Assembly: GCF_024343575.1 (NCBI RefSeq)
Contig: NZ_RJUA01000010.1
Span: forward strand, 45,781 to 109,780
DNA: 64,000 nucleotides
Reading direction: 5' to 3'
Source of the DNA: Lacihabitans sp. LS3-19
GTDB lineage: Bacteria > Bacteroidota > Bacteroidia > Cytophagales > Spirosomataceae
The notes beneath the pieces were generated by a model. The model ran no database searches. It saw only the letters and a list, made by a program, of their open reading frames with translations, and had not been told where the DNA came from. A program made the translations under genes and the position numbers. How positions within the stretch are numbered: position 1 is the stretch's first letter; each line of letters starts with the position of its first letter. Below are positions 27,462 to 35,411 of this stretch, piece by piece.

Positions 27462-28943
27462 ATGAAAATTCTATCTGCAAAGCAAACCAAAGAATTGGAT
27501 GCTTATACAATTTCTGAAGAGCCAATTGCTTCAATCGACTTAATGGAAAGAGCTTCTGAGGCTTTTTATAAAAGATTTATTGAAAAATTTGACATTAGTT
27601 ATACTGTTTTAATATTTTGTGGAACAGGAAACAATGGAGGCGACGGATTGGCTGTAGCGAGAAAAATACATCAAGCAGGCTATGAATTGCAAACCTTCGT
27701 AGTTGGTGATATTGCAAAAAGTTCTCCTGATTTTAAAATAAATCTTGATAGATTAAATTCACAATACGCATACAAACAAATAAATAATATTGATGAAATA
27801 ACTTTTTCAAATTCCAATAAAACTATAATTATCGATGCATTTTTTGGTTCAGGTCTTAACAGAAAAATAGAAGGTCTTGCGGCAGAAATCATAGAAAAAA
27901 TAAATTTATCAGGCATTCCTATAGTTTCCATAGACATCGCATCTGGTTTGGCTGCTGATAAGCATTCTGAAAAAGGAAGCATAATCAAACCAAAATTTAC
28001 CATCAGTTTCCAGATGCCAAAACTGGCTTTTTTTATGCCCAAAAATGAAGCCTTCGTTGGCGATTGGGAAACTGTAGACATTGGCTTAAGCAACAAATTC
28101 ATTGAAAAAGTAGAGACAAAAAACTACTTTATCACAAACTTAGATATTAAGCCAATAAATAGAGAAAAGAACTCCCACAAAGGAACTTTCGGACATGCTT
28201 TGTTGATTGCCGGCAGTGAAGGCATGATGGGAGCTGCAGTATTATCGGCAAAAGCTTGTTTAAGATCAGGCGTAGGAAAAGTAACGGTTCACTCTCCAAA
28301 ACCTGGCCTAGATATCCTTCAAATAAGTATTCCAGAAGCCATTGTTAGTTTAAGCCAAAATGAAAACCACTTTGCTAAAAATTGGAAGAAACCCTTTCTT
28401 GGAACTTTTGATGCAATAGGAATCGGGCCAGGAATCGGAACTAAAAACCTTGAAGGCTTCAAAAATTTTCTGGAAAACATTCCTCAAAAACCAATCGTAA
28501 TTGATGCAGATGCCATTAATATGTTAGGCAAAAATCCAGATTTATTAAAATTGGTACCAGAAAATAGTATTTTTACTCCACACCCAAAAGAGTTTAGAAA
28601 CTTAACAGGTAAAGTATGGAGAGACGATTTTGAAAAGTTAGAAATCCTACGCGAATTTGCAGTAAAAAATCACTTTATTGTTTGTTTAAAAGGCCATAAT
28701 ACGGCCATTGCTTTACCCAATGGAAATATTTATTTTAATACAACAGGAAATACTGGCATGGCAACAGCAGGAAGTGGAGATGTATTGACAGGCATAATTT
28801 TAGGTTTTTTAGCACAAGGATATTCTCCAAAACAAGCTGCTATACAAGGTGTTTTTGAGCATGGCTTAGCAGGAGACAGGGCATCGAAAGCACGAAGTGA
28901 AAGGGCAATGATTGCGAGTGATATACTTGAATGGTTTAGGTGA
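27462..28943 (+). CDS. nnr: Bifunctional NAD(P)H-hydrate epimerase / ADP-dependent dehydratase
   Basis: Nnr repairs hydrated NAD(P)H. The N-terminal YjeF epimerase domain (about 1-215) has LMERASEAFYKRF and the FCGTGNNGGDGLAVAR loop. The C-terminal ribokinase-like dehydratase domain (about 225-490) has HKGTFGHALLIAGSEGMMGAA split over several motifs, IGIGPGIG, DADAINML, TPHPKEF and the catalytic TAGSGDVLTG. The 493-residue fused length is typical. It is followed by a small toxin-antitoxin pair on the same strand; the antitoxin has its own -7 element, so they are probably separate units. Confidence 0.95.
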   Translation: MKILSAKQTKELDAYTISEEPIASIDLMERASEAFYKRFIEKFDISYTVLIFCGTGNNGGDGLAVARKIHQAGYELQTFVVGDIAKSSPDFKINLDRLNSQYAYKQINNIDEITFSNSNKTIIIDAFFGSGLNRKIEGLAAEIIEKINLSGIPIVSIDIASGLAADKHSEKGSIIKPKFTISFQMPKLAFFMPKNEAFVGDWETVDIGLSNKFIEKVETKNYFITNLDIKPINREKNSHKGTFGHALLIAGSEGMMGAAVLSAKACLRSGVGKVTVHSPKPGLDILQISIPEAIVSLSQNENHFAKNWKKPFLGTFDAIGIGPGIGTKNLEGFKNFLENIPQKPIVIDADAINMLGKNPDLLKLVPENSIFTPHPKEFRNLTGKVWRDDFEKLEILREFAVKNHFIVCLKGHNTAIALPNGNIYFNTTGNTGMATAGSGDVLTGIILGFLAQGYSPKQAAIQGVFEHGLAGDRASKARSERAMIASDILEWFR

Positions 28944-28979
28944 TTTTCACCCTAAAATTAAAAAATTATGCTATTTTTG
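28939..28979 (+). promoter_or_regulatory. Promoter and possible operator of the DUF433/DUF5615 pair
   Basis: TATTTTTG at 28972-28979 matches the -7 element exactly, 20 bp before the antitoxin ATG at 28999. Just upstream GGTGA/TCACC (28939-28951, 3-nt spacer) overlaps the nnr stop codon and could be an autoregulatory operator. Confidence 0.5.
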
Positions 28980-28998
28980 TTTTACAAACTGTTATTTT

Positions 28999-29229
28999 AT
29001 GAGCAATTTAATAGAGAGAATTACAATTGACCAAGAAATTTGTCACGGAAAACCATGCATTAGAGGTATGCGTTATCCTGTAGAAATGATTTTAGATTTA
29101 CTATCTTCTGGAATGTCTTTTGAAGAAATAATAGGAGATTATCCAGCTATAGAAACAGACGACATAAAAGCGTGCCTTGCTTTTGCATCCAAATATATGG
29201 ATATTAAAACTTTGAGTAATGTTGCATGA
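28999..29229 (+). CDS. DUF433 antitoxin-like protein
   Basis: I start this gene at the ATG at 28999 (MSNLIERITIDQEICHGKPCIRGMR), which gives 76 residues, the standard DUF433 size; the frame is open 29 codons further into nnr. The CHGKPCIRGMRYPVE and ILDLLSSGMSFEEIIGDYPAI segments are the family signature and form a helix-turn-helix related to VapB-type antitoxins. It overlaps the next gene by 4 nt (ATGA), the classic arrangement for a toxin-antitoxin pair with DUF5615. Neutralisation of the toxin and autoregulation are inferred from the family. Confidence 0.9.
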   Translation: MSNLIERITIDQEICHGKPCIRGMRYPVEMILDLLSSGMSFEEIIGDYPAIETDDIKACLAFASKYMDIKTLSNVA

Positions 29230-29576
29230 AGTTTCTTGTTGATGCTCAATTACCTTATGGAATTAAACAACATTTAAGTTCAATTGGCTATGATACCATT
29301 CATACCAATGATCTTCCGTTGCGAGAAAGAACACCTGATTGGGAAATAAATAAAATTTCAGAAGAACAAAATAGAATTGTCGTAACTAAAGACAAAGACT
29401 TCTTAGATTCTTATCTTTTAAAGAATATCCCTAAAAAATTGATTCTTATTACAACAGGAAATATCAGAAACAAAGAGCTTTTCTTCTTGCTAATAAATAA
29501 TTTTCCTCAAATTTTCAACCTTTTGGAAACCCATAACTTGATTGAAATTAATACAAGAGAAATAAATGGAATTTAA
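29226..29576 (+). CDS. DUF5615 PIN-like toxin candidate
   Basis: The 116-residue protein has the DUF5615/Mut7-C-like PIN layout: MKFLVDAQLP with the first acidic residue, HTNDLPLRERTPDWEI, VVTKDKDFLD with clustered Asp, and LITTGNIRNKEL. These acidic residues fit a metal-dependent nuclease centre. It follows DUF433 with a 4-nt overlap, as usual for this predicted VapBC-like system. It overlaps the next VOC gene by 11 nt at its 3' end, which suggests that the pair inserted into, or was captured by, a host operon. Toxicity is untested. Confidence 0.87.
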   Translation: MKFLVDAQLPYGIKQHLSSIGYDTIHTNDLPLRERTPDWEINKISEEQNRIVVTKDKDFLDSYLLKNIPKKLILITTGNIRNKELFFLLINNFPQIFNLLETHNLIEINTREINGI

Positions 29577-29952
29577 AAAAGTACATCACATAGCCGTAAT
29601 CTGCTCCGACTACGAAAAATCGAAGGATTTTTATGTCAACAAATTGGGTCTAGAAATATTGGCAGAAACCTATCGTAAGGAAAGAGATTCTTATAAGCTC
29701 GACTTGGCTTTAAATGGAAATTATATCATCGAACTTTTTTCATTCCCTAATCCACCAAAACGCGTAAGCAGACCGGAAGCCTGCGGCTTAAGGCATTTAG
29801 CTTTTGAGGTTGAGAATATTGAAACCGTAAAAAGTGAATTAGAATCTAAAGGAATAATGTCAGAACCGATAAGAATTGATGAATTTACCGGTAAAAAATT
29901 TACTTTTTTTGAAGATCCGGATGGACTACCTTTGGAGATTTATGAATACTAA
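29566..29952 (+). CDS. VOC-family protein, YaeR/SMU.1112c type
   Basis: This single-domain glyoxalase-fold protein of 128 residues begins FKKVHHIAVICSDYEKSKDFYVNKLG, contains CGLRHLAFEVENIE, and ends FFEDPDGLPLEIYEY. His6-7, Glu, His and the last Glu are positioned as metal ligands as in the YaeR group. The substrate is unknown. The start overlaps the DUF5615 gene by 11 nt, and the D-threonine-aldolase-like gene starts 10 bp after its stop. Confidence 0.87.
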   Translation: MEFKKVHHIAVICSDYEKSKDFYVNKLGLEILAETYRKERDSYKLDLALNGNYIIELFSFPNPPKRVSRPEACGLRHLAFEVENIETVKSELESKGIMSEPIRIDEFTGKKFTFFEDPDGLPLEIYEY

Positions 29953-29962
29953 AATAACATTT

Positions 29963-31057
29963 ATGATTAAGAATATAAACAACATCGACTCTCCTTCTCT
30001 CCTACTTTTTAAAGACAAGGTGGAAAACAATATTGACAAAATGATTGCCATTGCTGGTGGAGATACCAACCGTTTGATTCCGCATATCAAAACCAACAAA
30101 ATGGAAAATGTGGTGCGAATGATGATAGAAAAAGGCATAAAACAATTTAAATCTGCCACTATTGCTGAAGCTGAACTAGCTGCAATGGCTGGTGCTGAAA
30201 AAGTTATCATTGCTCATCAATTGTTGGGGCCGAAAATTTACAGGCTTTTAGATTTAATAGAAAAATACCCAAATACAAGATTTGCCTCTTTGGTAGATTG
30301 CAATGCAGTGCTAGATGAAATTTCAAATAAATTTGAGGCGAAAAATCTGACAGCAGAAATATATTACGATATAAATAATGGCATGGACAGGTCTGGTCAT
30401 GAAATTGATGGCCAATTGGCTGAAGACTTAAAAAATGCTTTCACTAAATCGCATATAAAACTTTCCGGACTTCATGTTTACGATGGACACATTCGTGATG
30501 ATGCTTTTTCTGAAAGAAAAGAAAAAGTAGAAGCGGGCATGCGGAAAGTGTATGAGATTTTGGATAAACTAAAACCTGAAATAGGCGAATTAGAAATAAT
30601 AGTTGGTGGCACTCCTGCATTCACTTCACATGCTTCAGAAATGTCTCGAACTTTAAGCCCAGGCACTTGTGTTTTGTGGGATTGGGGATACGGCGATAAA
30701 TTTGTAGAGCAAAACTTCGAGTTTGCAGCATTGGTGATGATGCGAATTATTTCAAAACCAAAAGCGGGAATAATAACTGTAGATATGGGACATAAAGCTG
30801 TGGCTTCCGAAAACCCAATAGACAAACGCATAAGATTTTTAGACAATCCAGACCTGAAACTTATAAGTCAAAGTGAGGAACATGGCGTAATTGAAACTGA
30901 AAACTGGAATAATTATAAGGTTGGCGATATCCTTTTGGGTATTCCTTACCACATTTGCCCAACGGTGAACTTATACCACGAAGCCCAAGTTATAAAAAAT
31001 AACGAGTGGGTAGGCACTTGGAAAATTGAAGGACGAAACAGAAAAATTACAGTATGA
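29963..31057 (+). CDS. D-threonine-aldolase-like PLP enzyme (alanine racemase fold)
   Basis: I start at the ATG at 29963 (MIKNINNIDSPSLLLF; 364 residues) because the family begins there; the frame runs 29 codons upstream into the VOC gene. The PLP lysine lies in LIPHIKTNKMENV. GLHVYDGHIRD, VGGTPAF and the C-terminal EEHGVIE with GIPYHICPTVNLYHEA are typical of D-threonine aldolase and D-serine dehydratase relatives; the His and Cys there bind a divalent metal. Likely reaction: cleavage of a D-3-hydroxy amino acid to glycine and an aldehyde. It overlaps the GroES-like gene by 4 nt. Confidence 0.87.
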   Translation: MIKNINNIDSPSLLLFKDKVENNIDKMIAIAGGDTNRLIPHIKTNKMENVVRMMIEKGIKQFKSATIAEAELAAMAGAEKVIIAHQLLGPKIYRLLDLIEKYPNTRFASLVDCNAVLDEISNKFEAKNLTAEIYYDINNGMDRSGHEIDGQLAEDLKNAFTKSHIKLSGLHVYDGHIRDDAFSERKEKVEAGMRKVYEILDKLKPEIGELEIIVGGTPAFTSHASEMSRTLSPGTCVLWDWGYGDKFVEQNFEFAALVMMRIISKPKAGIITVDMGHKAVASENPIDKRIRFLDNPDLKLISQSEEHGVIETENWNNYKVGDILLGIPYHICPTVNLYHEAQVIKNNEWVGTWKIEGRNRKITV

Positions 31058-31431
31058 TAGGCATTTCGAAAGACAATAAGCTGACAAGATTGATGGTGGT
31101 AGGCGATAAAGTTTTGATTAAGCCGAAAAACCCTAAAGACAAAACCAATTCTGGCCTATATTTACCACCGACTATTACCGAAAAAGAAGACGTGCAATCT
31201 GGATACATTGTAAAAGTTGGCCCAGGATATCCTTTACCAAACGCATCAGAAGACGAGCCTTGGAAAGCTACCGAAGAAAAAGTAAAATACATGCCCCTAC
31301 AAGCTGAAGAAGGTGATTTGGCAATTTATTTACAAAGACATGCGATTGAAATTCAGTATGAAGGAGAGAAATATGTGATATTACCTCAGGCTGCTATTTT
31401 GCTTTTGGAAAGAGCAGAAAATTTGTATTGA
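31054..31431 (+). CDS. GroES-family co-chaperonin paralogue
   Basis: Residues 13-120 align by eye with the cpn10 fold: LMVVGDKVLIKPKNPKD at the start, SGLYLPPT, then YIVKVGPG, GDLAIYL and a final YVILPQAAILLLE. At 125 residues it is longer than GroES (about 95) because of an insert (PLPNASEDEPWKATEEKVKY region). No groEL is near. It overlaps the D-threonine-aldolase-like gene by 4 nt, so it is expressed with a metabolic gene. It may be a diverged co-chaperonin or a GroES-fold protein with another role. Confidence 0.8.
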   Translation: MIGISKDNKLTRLMVVGDKVLIKPKNPKDKTNSGLYLPPTITEKEDVQSGYIVKVGPGYPLPNASEDEPWKATEEKVKYMPLQAEEGDLAIYLQRHAIEIQYEGEKYVILPQAAILLLERAENLY

Positions 31432-31593
31432 TTGTTTATCGATTTTTAGATAGCCCGGTTTTTCTAATCGGGCATTAGATAAATTACAAGCGATTTGGAA
31501 AATCCCTATACTTGATTACTTATTATCTAGCACCTCGATTTTTTAAACTGAAGATTACAATTTACATGCGATTTGAAAAATCGCTCTACTTGT
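31432..31593. repeat. Convergent gap with a diverged direct repeat and small hairpins
   Basis: A segment at 31484-31520 (ACAAGCGATTTGGAAAATCC) recurs in diverged form at 31560-31597 (ACATGCGATTTGAAAAATCG). The second copy forms a perfect 7-bp hairpin, GCGATTT/AAATCGC (31568-31584). A further short stem GCCCG/CGGGC is at 31453-31473. None has a clear T run, so terminator function is uncertain. Confidence 0.45.
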
Positions 31594-32025
31594 TTATTGC
31601 TTCCAAAGACCGACAGAATAATCCGCTTCTTCCATCAAGAGTTTTGAAGGAAAAACACCTTCTAGTCTATTGATAAGTTCACCTTCGGGACTAAAAAACA
31701 AATAGGTTGGATAAGCACTCACACGGTATTTTTGAACTATAGCTCTTCCGTCTACATCGTCTGCATTTACTTTGTAAGCTATAAACTCTTTATTGAATTT
31801 TGTCGCAACCGAAATATCCGAAAAAGTAGTTTTATCCATAGTTTTGCATGGCCCACACCAAACTGCATAAACGTCCATAAAGACCATTTTGTTTTCTTTC
31901 TTTGCTTTTTTCAAAACCTCCTCAAACGAAACCTCCTGCATCTTTAAAAAATTCATTGTTTGGCTTTTAGCATTAAATCCAAATGTCAATACGACTAAAA
32001 GTGGCAGAATTCTAAATATTTTCAT
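31594..32025 (-). CDS. Periplasmic thioredoxin-fold protein
   Basis: A signal peptide (residues 1-22, MKIFRILPLLVVLTFGFNAKSQ) precedes a thioredoxin-like domain. The active site is AVWCGPCKTMD around residues 56-66, and VSAYPTYLFF supplies the cis-proline. KKAKKENKMVFMDVYA is typical of the DUF255/DsbD-gamma-like group. It probably reduces or oxidises periplasmic disulfides. The neighbouring divergent gene encodes a CcmF/CcsA-type haem lyase, and apocytochrome c needs reduced cysteines, so a role in cytochrome c maturation is a reasonable inference. Confidence 0.88.
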   Translation of the reverse strand: MKIFRILPLLVVLTFGFNAKSQTMNFLKMQEVSFEEVLKKAKKENKMVFMDVYAVWCGPCKTMDKTTFSDISVATKFNKEFIAYKVNADDVDGRAIVQKYRVSAYPTYLFFSPEGELINRLEGVFPSKLLMEEADYSVGLWKQ

Positions 32026-32098
32026 CTTTCAAATTTTATTCAAGTACAAACCTCATAATATTTGTTAACATTTCCTCGAAAACAAACCTTTTTTAGAA

Positions 32099-32106
32099 TA
32101 ATTTTG
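32099..32106 (+). promoter_or_regulatory. -7 element upstream of the haem lyase gene
   Basis: TAATTTTG matches the Bacteroidota -7 consensus exactly and lies 29 bp before the ATG at 32136. No TTG was found at the preferred distance upstream. Confidence 0.5.
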
Positions 32107-32135
32107 TAGATATTTTATCAAGAAAATTTTCAAAA

Positions 32136-34658
32136 ATGCTCAGAGCCTATTTAGGACAAATCGGTCATACGGCGGTTATTTTGGCTTTTATCACTTCATT
32201 AATAGCTACTTACACGTATTTTTTAAGTTCAAGAGAAAAAAATAAAGATTCTGATTTTTGGCGTTCTATTGCTCGAAAATCATTTTATCTGCATACATTT
32301 TTTGTGATAGGCATAGTGATTACGCTGTTCAGTATCATTTTTAATAAATATTTCGAATACCATTACGCTTGGGACAATGCTTCTCTAAGTTTACCTTTAG
32401 GCTATGCCATTTCATGTTTTTGGCAGGACCAAGAAGGCAGTTTTTTGCTTTGGATGTTTTGGAATGTTATTTTAGGTGTTATTCTTATTTTTTGGTTTAA
32501 AACCCGCAAAAAGAATTTCCTACATTTCGAAAGTCCAATGATGACAGTTTTTGCATCAGTTCAAGCATTTTTAACTTCGATGATTGTGGGTGCAGTATTG
32601 TTTGGCGAATTCAAATTAGGAAGTTCGCCATTTTTGTTGCTCAAAGAATCTATGCCAAATCTACCAGTTTGGAGCACTAACCCCAATTTTATACCGAAAG
32701 ATGGCAACGGTTTAAATCCCCTTTTGCAAAACTATTGGATGGTAATTCACCCTCCTACTTTGTTTTTAGGCTTCGCTACTACACTGATTCCTTTTGCATT
32801 TGCCATAGCCGCACTTTGGAAAAAAGATTATACTGAATGGACAAAAATAGCCCTTCCTTGGACTTTGGTTTCTGGTGTAATACTCGGCACAGGTATTATG
32901 ATGGGAGCCATTTGGGCTTATGAAACCCTAAACTTTGGAGGATATTGGAGTTGGGATCCAGTAGAAAATGCCGTTTATGTACCTTGGTTGGTTTTGGTGG
33001 CCAGCATGCACACAATGCTTTTAGCAAGAAAAAGTTCATCTGCCTTAAAAATCACCTATATACTCAGCATTCTACAGTTTATTCTAATCTTATACAGTAC
33101 ATTTTTAACAAGAAGCGGAATATTGGGCAATGCCTCTGTGCATTCATTTACTGACTTAGGTCTTTCAGGTCAGCTGCTTATTTACTTATTATTTTATGTA
33201 GTAGCCGCTGCTGTTTTGTTAGCATTTAGGTGGAAAAAATTACCAAAAGACGAAAAAGAGATTTCAACATACTCAGTTGAATTTTGGATATTTCTAGGCG
33301 TAACAACCTTGAGTCTAGCAGCTTTTCAGATTACTTTAACAACTTCCATTCCTGTTTATAATAGCCTAGCTGGATTATTTAACTATAAACTAAACATGGC
33401 CAGGCCCACTGACCCTCTGAAACACTACACGATTTTTCAGATGTGGTTATTTATTGGGGTGATTGTTTTGACAGGAATAGCCCAGTTTTTTTGGTGGAAA
33501 AGAATGGATAAAACTTCTTTCAAAAACCTCCTCAACCCATTGATTATTACGCTTCTAATTTCTGCTTTGCTTATTACTTTTACAGGTGTAAACAAATGGC
33601 AATACATACTTTTAGTTACTGCAGGAGTATTTTCTATCACGGCAAATCTTTCGATTTTATTTGAAATAATAAAAGGAAATTTCAAAGTAGCTGGAGGTGC
33701 CATTACGCATATTGGAGTAGCGTTGATGTTGATTGGAATTATGTATTCTTCCGCTTATGAGAAAATCATTTCTCAAAATGTGGCTCAAGAGAAAATTTTT
33801 GATTCTGAAAAAGACAATAAGGAGAATGTATTGCTGTATTACAATCGTCCAACGCAAATCAATGACTTTACCTTGGACTTCAGAGGTGAGTTTTTAGATG
33901 TAAGAAATGTTCCTGGGTATATAGAAAAACGATTTATTCAGCCGATTCCCGAAAGCGATTACCAAGGGATAGCAAAAGCTGATATAATGGATGGCGATAA
34001 AATTTATGCAAAAAGAGGTGATACCGTAGAATACGAATCACAAAACACATATTATCAAATTAACTATGCGAAAAAGGGAGAAAAAGACTTTAACTTTTAT
34101 CCTAGATATCAAATCAACCCTAAAATGGGGAATGTGGCTTCGCCTGATATTAAAAAATACTGGAACAAGGACATATACTCGCATGTCAATTATGTAACTA
34201 CCAACGAAGACAAAAACTGGAGTGTGCCCGAAAACTATTCAGTTTCGGTAAAAGACACATTTTTCTTAAACGATTTTGTGGCTATTTTAGAAGAAGTTTT
34301 ACCAGTTCAAGAATTGGACGGATTACCATTAAACCAAGGTGATGTAGCCGCACAAGCTACGCTAAGAATACTTGAAAGAGATGGAGAAAAGCTTTTGAGA
34401 CCAATTTTTGCAATAAAAAACCGAGAGGTTTGGAGCAAACCTGTTGTGAGCAAAGAACTTGGCATAAGGGCACAATTATTAGCCATAAACCCTGAAACTG
34501 GTAAGTTTACTTTCGGTATAAGTAGAGGAGAAAAAGAATTTGTTGTAATAAAAGCCATAGAAAAACCATTTATCAATCTACTTTGGTTAGGTACTGCTCT
34601 TTTAGTGATAGGTATGAGTATTGCGGCATTTAGGAGATTTAGAATCGCCATGAAATGA
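32136..34658 (+). CDS. Cytochrome c biogenesis haem lyase, CcmF/CcsA type
   Basis: The 840-residue membrane protein has about 14 predicted helices and the tryptophan-rich haem-handling segment GGYWSWDPVENAVYVPW near residues 268-284. Conserved periplasmic histidines are visible, for example in MVIHPPTLFLGF. A large soluble part (about residues 545-805) follows a helix near 530, and a final helix ends the protein (LLWLGTALLVIGMSIAAF). It joins haem to apocytochrome c at the outer face of the inner membrane. It overlaps the DUF4230 gene by 4 nt. Other ccm genes are not in the window. Confidence 0.9.
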   Translation: MLRAYLGQIGHTAVILAFITSLIATYTYFLSSREKNKDSDFWRSIARKSFYLHTFFVIGIVITLFSIIFNKYFEYHYAWDNASLSLPLGYAISCFWQDQEGSFLLWMFWNVILGVILIFWFKTRKKNFLHFESPMMTVFASVQAFLTSMIVGAVLFGEFKLGSSPFLLLKESMPNLPVWSTNPNFIPKDGNGLNPLLQNYWMVIHPPTLFLGFATTLIPFAFAIAALWKKDYTEWTKIALPWTLVSGVILGTGIMMGAIWAYETLNFGGYWSWDPVENAVYVPWLVLVASMHTMLLARKSSSALKITYILSILQFILILYSTFLTRSGILGNASVHSFTDLGLSGQLLIYLLFYVVAAAVLLAFRWKKLPKDEKEISTYSVEFWIFLGVTTLSLAAFQITLTTSIPVYNSLAGLFNYKLNMARPTDPLKHYTIFQMWLFIGVIVLTGIAQFFWWKRMDKTSFKNLLNPLIITLLISALLITFTGVNKWQYILLVTAGVFSITANLSILFEIIKGNFKVAGGAITHIGVALMLIGIMYSSAYEKIISQNVAQEKIFDSEKDNKENVLLYYNRPTQINDFTLDFRGEFLDVRNVPGYIEKRFIQPIPESDYQGIAKADIMDGDKIYAKRGDTVEYESQNTYYQINYAKKGEKDFNFYPRYQINPKMGNVASPDIKKYWNKDIYSHVNYVTTNEDKNWSVPENYSVSVKDTFFLNDFVAILEEVLPVQELDGLPLNQGDVAAQATLRILERDGEKLLRPIFAIKNREVWSKPVVSKELGIRAQLLAINPETGKFTFGISRGEKEFVVIKAIEKPFINLLWLGTALLVIGMSIAAFRRFRIAMK

Positions 34659-35257
34659 TAAAAAACGGCCTCAAAATATTGTTCTTTATTGGCTTGATTT
34701 TTCTTAGCATTTTTGTTTGGGAAAAAATAAAATCATTTTCATTCTTTACCTCGGATAAAGTAAACACAACCCACAACATTGTGATAAACAAAATCACGAG
34801 TCTTGGGAAAATGGAATTGGTAAAATATTCTTTCAGAGATGTGGTAGAGCAAGAAATAATCAGAGATTTTTTGCCAGACCCCAAAGCCATTTTAATAGTT
34901 CAAGGCGAGGCAGTTGGATGTATAGATTTAAGTAGAGTAACAGACAAAGATGTTTTTACCATTGGTGACACTATTGTGGTCAATTTACCAACACCTGAAA
35001 TCTGTTATCATAAGATTGATCATTCAAAATCTAAAATTTACAAAACAGATTATGCATTTATGAATGAAGCCTTATTGTTAGACGAGGCCTATCGAAAGGC
35101 AGAAGAGCAAATATTACAATCTGCTTTAAATTCTGACTTATTAGAACAAACCAAAAAAAATGCAGGAATAGTTTTAAAACCTATTTTAGAAAACCTCAGT
35201 GATAAAAAAGTAGTTTTCAAATTTCCACTTGAAGGAAAATTGAACAGATTAAAGTAG
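34655..35257 (+). CDS. DUF4230 membrane-anchored protein
   Basis: Residues 7-25 form one transmembrane helix, followed by an extracytoplasmic domain of about 175 residues. ILIVQGEAVGCIDLSRVTDKDV and DTIVVNLPTPEI are recognisable DUF4230 blocks, and the C-terminal half is helical (LDEAYRKAEEQILQSAL). It shares 4 nt with the end of the haem lyase gene, so the two are co-translated. Function is unknown. Context suggests an accessory role at the membrane, but there is no direct evidence. Confidence 0.82.
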   Translation: MIKNGLKILFFIGLIFLSIFVWEKIKSFSFFTSDKVNTTHNIVINKITSLGKMELVKYSFRDVVEQEIIRDFLPDPKAILIVQGEAVGCIDLSRVTDKDVFTIGDTIVVNLPTPEICYHKIDHSKSKIYKTDYAFMNEALLLDEAYRKAEEQILQSALNSDLLEQTKKNAGIVLKPILENLSDKKVVFKFPLEGKLNRLK

Positions 35258-35337
35258 ATGGTCATTTCTTCATAAAAATCATATCCAAACTGCCATTTTG
35301 ACCGTAAATCCTTATTTTTGCAATTACAGCACTATTC

Positions 35338-35370
35338 TTGTAAACAAAACGTTGGAATTCAGTAAATTTG
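35338..35370 (+). promoter_or_regulatory. secA promoter
   Basis: TTG at 35338-35340, 22 nt spacer, TAAATTTG at 35363-35370. Both elements match the Bacteroidota consensus, and transcription would start near 35377, about 35 nt before the ATG at 35412. A second -7-like TATTTTTG is at 35313-35320. Confidence 0.7.
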
Positions 35371-35411
35371 CATTTAATTAAAATAGACAATAAAAGAAAT
35401 AAGATATAAAA

